A DNA stretch of 64,000 bases from the NCBI RefSeq assembly GCF_030450055.1, contig NZ_CP118480.1, forward strand, positions 496,001 to 560,000, in the 5' to 3' direction. Position 1 is the stretch's first letter, and the number at the start of each line of letters is the position of its first letter. Origin of the DNA: Gallaecimonas kandeliae (GTDB taxonomy: Bacteria > Pseudomonadota > Gammaproteobacteria > Enterobacterales > Gallaecimonadaceae). Under the pieces are notes generated by a model. That model saw nothing but the letters and a program-made list of their open reading frames with translations, did no database searches and was not told where the DNA came from. Below, in pieces: positions 61,331-64,000 of the stretch. The translations under genes were made by a program, and so were the position numbers.

Positions 61331-63955
61331 TCAGAACTTGGCGCTGACGCCGAAGGTGATCATGCGGGCCATCTCGTACTCGTACAGCGGGAAGCCTTTG
61401 GCGAAGCCGCTGTAGTAGCTGGGGGTGCCGTTGTTGTTGCCGAATTCCTTGGATTTGGATTCGGTGAGGTTGGTGCCGTCCAGCTTGAGGTCGATGTTGT
61501 CGGTCAGGTGGTAGACCATGCTGAGATCCAGGCTGCCGTAGGAATCGTGCAGGCGATTACCGTAGGAACCGGCCTCACGCACCATGTACTTGTCGCGCCA
61601 GTTGTAGGCCAGGCGGACCTGGAAGGCGTCGTTCTCGTAATAGCCGGTGATGTTGTAGGCGTTGGGCGAGCTGTCGGTCAGCACACCGTTACCGTCGGTC
61701 GGGAAGGTATCCGGATCCGTGGAGGTGTCGGTGTAGGTGTAGTTGAGCTGGGTACCGAAGCCGTTGCCGAAGTCCTGCTGGTATTGCAGCTCGATACCTT
61801 CGATGGCCGCATCCTTGCCGTTGGATTTCTCCTGGACAGTCCAGCCGTAGGGCTGTTCGGCCGCCGGCAGGTCGTAGGGGATATCGGCGGCTGAGGCCTG
61901 GTATTCGCTGTAGGTCACGAAGTTCTTCACGTCCTTCTTGAACAGCGCCACAGAGGCCATGGAGCTGTCGTCGAAGTACCACTCCAGGCTGACGTCGAAC
62001 TGGTCGGAAATGAAGGGCTTGAGGCCGACGTTACCCACTACCCAGTACTGGTTGTTGGGCTTCTCGTCGTTGGCGCCGAGGGCGCTGGGGTTGACGTACA
62101 TGTCCACGTACTGGGGACGGGCCATCACCCGGGCGGCGGCGAAACGCATCAGGAGGTCGTCGCGCAGGTCCAGCACCAGGTTGAAGCTGGGCAGCCATTC
62201 GGCATAGCTGGCCTTGCTGTTGGTGCGCGCGTCGTTGAGGTAGTAGATGGAGGTGGCGTCGGTGTGCACGTAGCGCAGGCCGAAGTTACCGCGGAAGTTG
62301 TCGCCGTGGTACTTGGCCATCACATAGGCCGCGGTGTTGTTCTCCTCTATCTCGCTGTGGGAACCCAGTACCTCCTGCTCGCCGATGATGCTGGCCTTGG
62401 CCCAGTCTTTGAGCTTGCCGGCATCGAACTTGATGATCTGGTAGTTGCCCGAGCCCACATCGATGAGGCCGTCGTTGAGGTCGGCGGTGGAGATGGTGGG
62501 GTTGAAGTTCGGGTCCTGGAGCTGGGTGTACTGCAAGCTGCTACTGGTGTGGTGGCTGTACTTGGCACCGGTCTTGACGGCATAGATGGGGCCGAGATCG
62601 ACGTCGAAGTCGATATCACCCTGGTAGTAGGTCTCGTCGTCGGTCTTGGGGGTGCGGTTGAAGTTGGCACCCTGCTGCATGGTCAAGGAGCCGGGATCGT
62701 AGGTGGAGTAGGTCTGGTTGTTGGGACCTATGCCGTCGAAGCTCCAGCTCTGGTGGCCATGGGTGAAGTCGTAGGTGCCGTTGTTGATGGCGGTGCCGCC
62801 GGTACCGTCGTCCACGGCCATCTCGAAGTCGGTGCCGCCGGAGGAAGTGGTGCGGCCGGCCTGCAGCTTCAGCTTGTAGCTGTCGCCGGTGAAGTTCATC
62901 ACCAGGTCCAGCACGTCGGAATTCATGGTGGCCTCCCGGGGGCGGGCCTGCCAGAAGGCGACGTTGAGGGGGCCTTTGACGGGGGTGATGTTGTCACCCG
63001 AGCCCAGGAATTGCTCGGTGGTGCCGGAACCCCAGGTGGTGTCGGCCTGGGTCAGCCAGAGGGCGTAGTTGGTGTTGTCGGCCTTCATCTCCATCTTGAT
63101 GTAGTTCAAGACGAAGTCGAGGTTCTCGGTGGGGTCGTACTGGACAGTGGCGTTGATGGCGGAGCGGTCGCGGTCCTGGATGAAACCGACAGGGCCGGCG
63201 CCCCACTGCCAGAAGGCCTCGTTGCCCTGGCGCTGCAGGTGGCGGGTCTGCTGCACGCCGCTGACCAGGATACCCAGGTTCTCGTCCTTGTTCTTCCAGC
63301 TGACCAGGCCCGAGTACTGGGGATCCGTCTTGCCGGAGTCGCTGGTGTAGAGGCCTTCGACAGAGCCGAACAGGGTCAGGGGATCCAGATCCAGGGGCTT
63401 GCGGGTATTGATGATGACGGTACCGCCGACGCCGCCTTCGGCGAGATCGGCCTGGGAGCTCTTGTACACTTCCAGGTTGCCCACCAGTTCGGAGGGCAGC
63501 AGCTCGTAGTTGAAGCTGCGCTTGGCCGGCTCCAGCACGAACCAGCCGGTGGAGGCGACGTTCTGGCCGTTGAGGGTGGTCAGGGTGAAGTCGGGGCCGG
63601 CGCCGCGGATGGACACCGAGGAGCCTTCGCCGAACTGGCGCTGTATGGTGACGCCGGGCACCCGCTGCAGGGACTCGGCCACGTTCCGGTCGGGGAACTT
63701 GCCGATGTCTTCGGCGGTGATGGAGTCGACGACGGCATCGGAGAAGCGCTTGTCGTTGAGGTTGGCGGCCGAACTGGCACGGATCCCTCTGACCTCGATA
63801 CGCTCGACGTCGTCATTCTTGTTCTTGGCGGTGGCCGTGGCGGCTGTGTCCTGCTGGGCCGAGGCGTCGTCGGCGGCCCAGGCAGGCAGGCTGAGCGCAC
63901 CCAAGAAGGCCAACTTCACAGCGAGAGCGCACGAGCTCAGTTTGCGAATTTCCAT
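61331..63955 (-). CDS. TonB-dependent receptor (probable chito-oligosaccharide/GlcNAc uptake)
   Basis: 874 residues. Signal peptide (1-27), a low-complexity spacer, TonB box VERIEVRGI (about 50-58), plug domain (about 70-190, with VAESLQRVPGVTIQR and SSVSIRGAGP) and a 22-strand barrel ending in Phe (ITFGVSAKF). The layout and size belong to the Xanthomonas/Caulobacter-type receptors for oligosaccharides. Its neighbours point to a chitin-derived substrate, but that is inference. Its promoter and any operator lie mostly beyond the right edge of the window. Confidence 0.92.
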   Translation of the reverse strand: MEIRKLSSCALAVKLAFLGALSLPAWAADDASAQQDTAATATAKNKNDDVERIEVRGIRASSAANLNDKRFSDAVVDSITAEDIGKFPDRNVAESLQRVPGVTIQRQFGEGSSVSIRGAGPDFTLTTLNGQNVASTGWFVLEPAKRSFNYELLPSELVGNLEVYKSSQADLAEGGVGGTVIINTRKPLDLDPLTLFGSVEGLYTSDSGKTDPQYSGLVSWKNKDENLGILVSGVQQTRHLQRQGNEAFWQWGAGPVGFIQDRDRSAINATVQYDPTENLDFVLNYIKMEMKADNTNYALWLTQADTTWGSGTTEQFLGSGDNITPVKGPLNVAFWQARPREATMNSDVLDLVMNFTGDSYKLKLQAGRTTSSGGTDFEMAVDDGTGGTAINNGTYDFTHGHQSWSFDGIGPNNQTYSTYDPGSLTMQQGANFNRTPKTDDETYYQGDIDFDVDLGPIYAVKTGAKYSHHTSSSLQYTQLQDPNFNPTISTADLNDGLIDVGSGNYQIIKFDAGKLKDWAKASIIGEQEVLGSHSEIEENNTAAYVMAKYHGDNFRGNFGLRYVHTDATSIYYLNDARTNSKASYAEWLPSFNLVLDLRDDLLMRFAAARVMARPQYVDMYVNPSALGANDEKPNNQYWVVGNVGLKPFISDQFDVSLEWYFDDSSMASVALFKKDVKNFVTYSEYQASAADIPYDLPAAEQPYGWTVQEKSNGKDAAIEGIELQYQQDFGNGFGTQLNYTYTDTSTDPDTFPTDGNGVLTDSSPNAYNITGYYENDAFQVRLAYNWRDKYMVREAGSYGNRLHDSYGSLDLSMVYHLTDNIDLKLDGTNLTESKSKEFGNNNGTPSYYSGFAKGFPLYEYEMARMITFGVSAKF

Positions 63956-64000
63956 GGAAGTTCCATCCTGATGTCTTGGTTTTCTGCATTGGCTCCTTAC

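Overview
The window is a high-GC chromosomal segment of a marine-type gammaproteobacterium. Gene orders such as lptD-surA-pdxA-rsmA-apaG-apaH, rplU-rpmA-obgE, acnB-yacL and argR near mdh, together with DUF3718, DUF1289, a PlpD-like patatin and a SapC/halogenase/TonB-receptor locus, point to an Alteromonadales-like lineage. The combination reminds me of Gallaecimonas, but that genus is an inference. I saw no phage, insertion sequence, CRISPR array or rRNA.

Region 1 (1-13.6 kb) starts with a purE-purK operon cut by the window edge, preceded by a probable PurR operator. A DUF535 protein, a patatin/Omp85 outer-membrane phospholipase and a large beta-propeller sensor with GGDEF and EAL domains follow. 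Two lipoprotein peptidases (M13 and S9) come next, each with its own terminator.

Region 2 (13.6-26.4 kb) is housekeeping: acnB, yacL, glnK-amtB, argR, an orphan amino-acid-binding protein, mdh, a WYL regulator with a VOC protein, ispB, rplU-rpmA, obgE, folA and a DUF3718 protein. The glnK-amtB promoter is unusually readable: two NtrC-type sites 21 bp apart, a perfect IHF consensus and a sigma-54 promoter, in that order.

Region 3 (26.4-48.5 kb) holds a methyl-accepting chemotaxis protein and the envelope/ribosome-maturation operon lptD to apaH. Divergent to it lie the peptidoglycan-recycling pair amgK-murU and djlA. Then come rapA, a PIN-PhoH ATPase, a diguanylate cyclase, three identical tRNA-Leu(CAG) genes, rsmC and a GGDEF/EAL protein with a degenerate GGDEF. 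Three separate c-di-GMP proteins sit within 44 kb.

Region 4 (48.6-64 kb) is the accessory part, a chitin/N-acetylglucosamine locus. A secreted GH20 hexosaminidase releases GlcNAc. A FucP-type permease, GlcNAc kinase, GlcNAc-6-P deacetylase and SIS-type GlcN-6-P deaminase carry it to fructose-6-P. Three palindromes of one shape (core TGACAGCGTTGTCA or a close variant) lie in front of nagK and between the hexosaminidase and a TPR-sulfotransferase, and suggest one LacI-type repressor. Beside them lie a TonB-dependent receptor, SapC, two diverged flavin-dependent halogenase homologues and the sulfotransferase. These four kinds of protein form the most intriguing unexplained system here: sugar uptake linked to putative halogenating and sulfating enzymes of unknown substrate.
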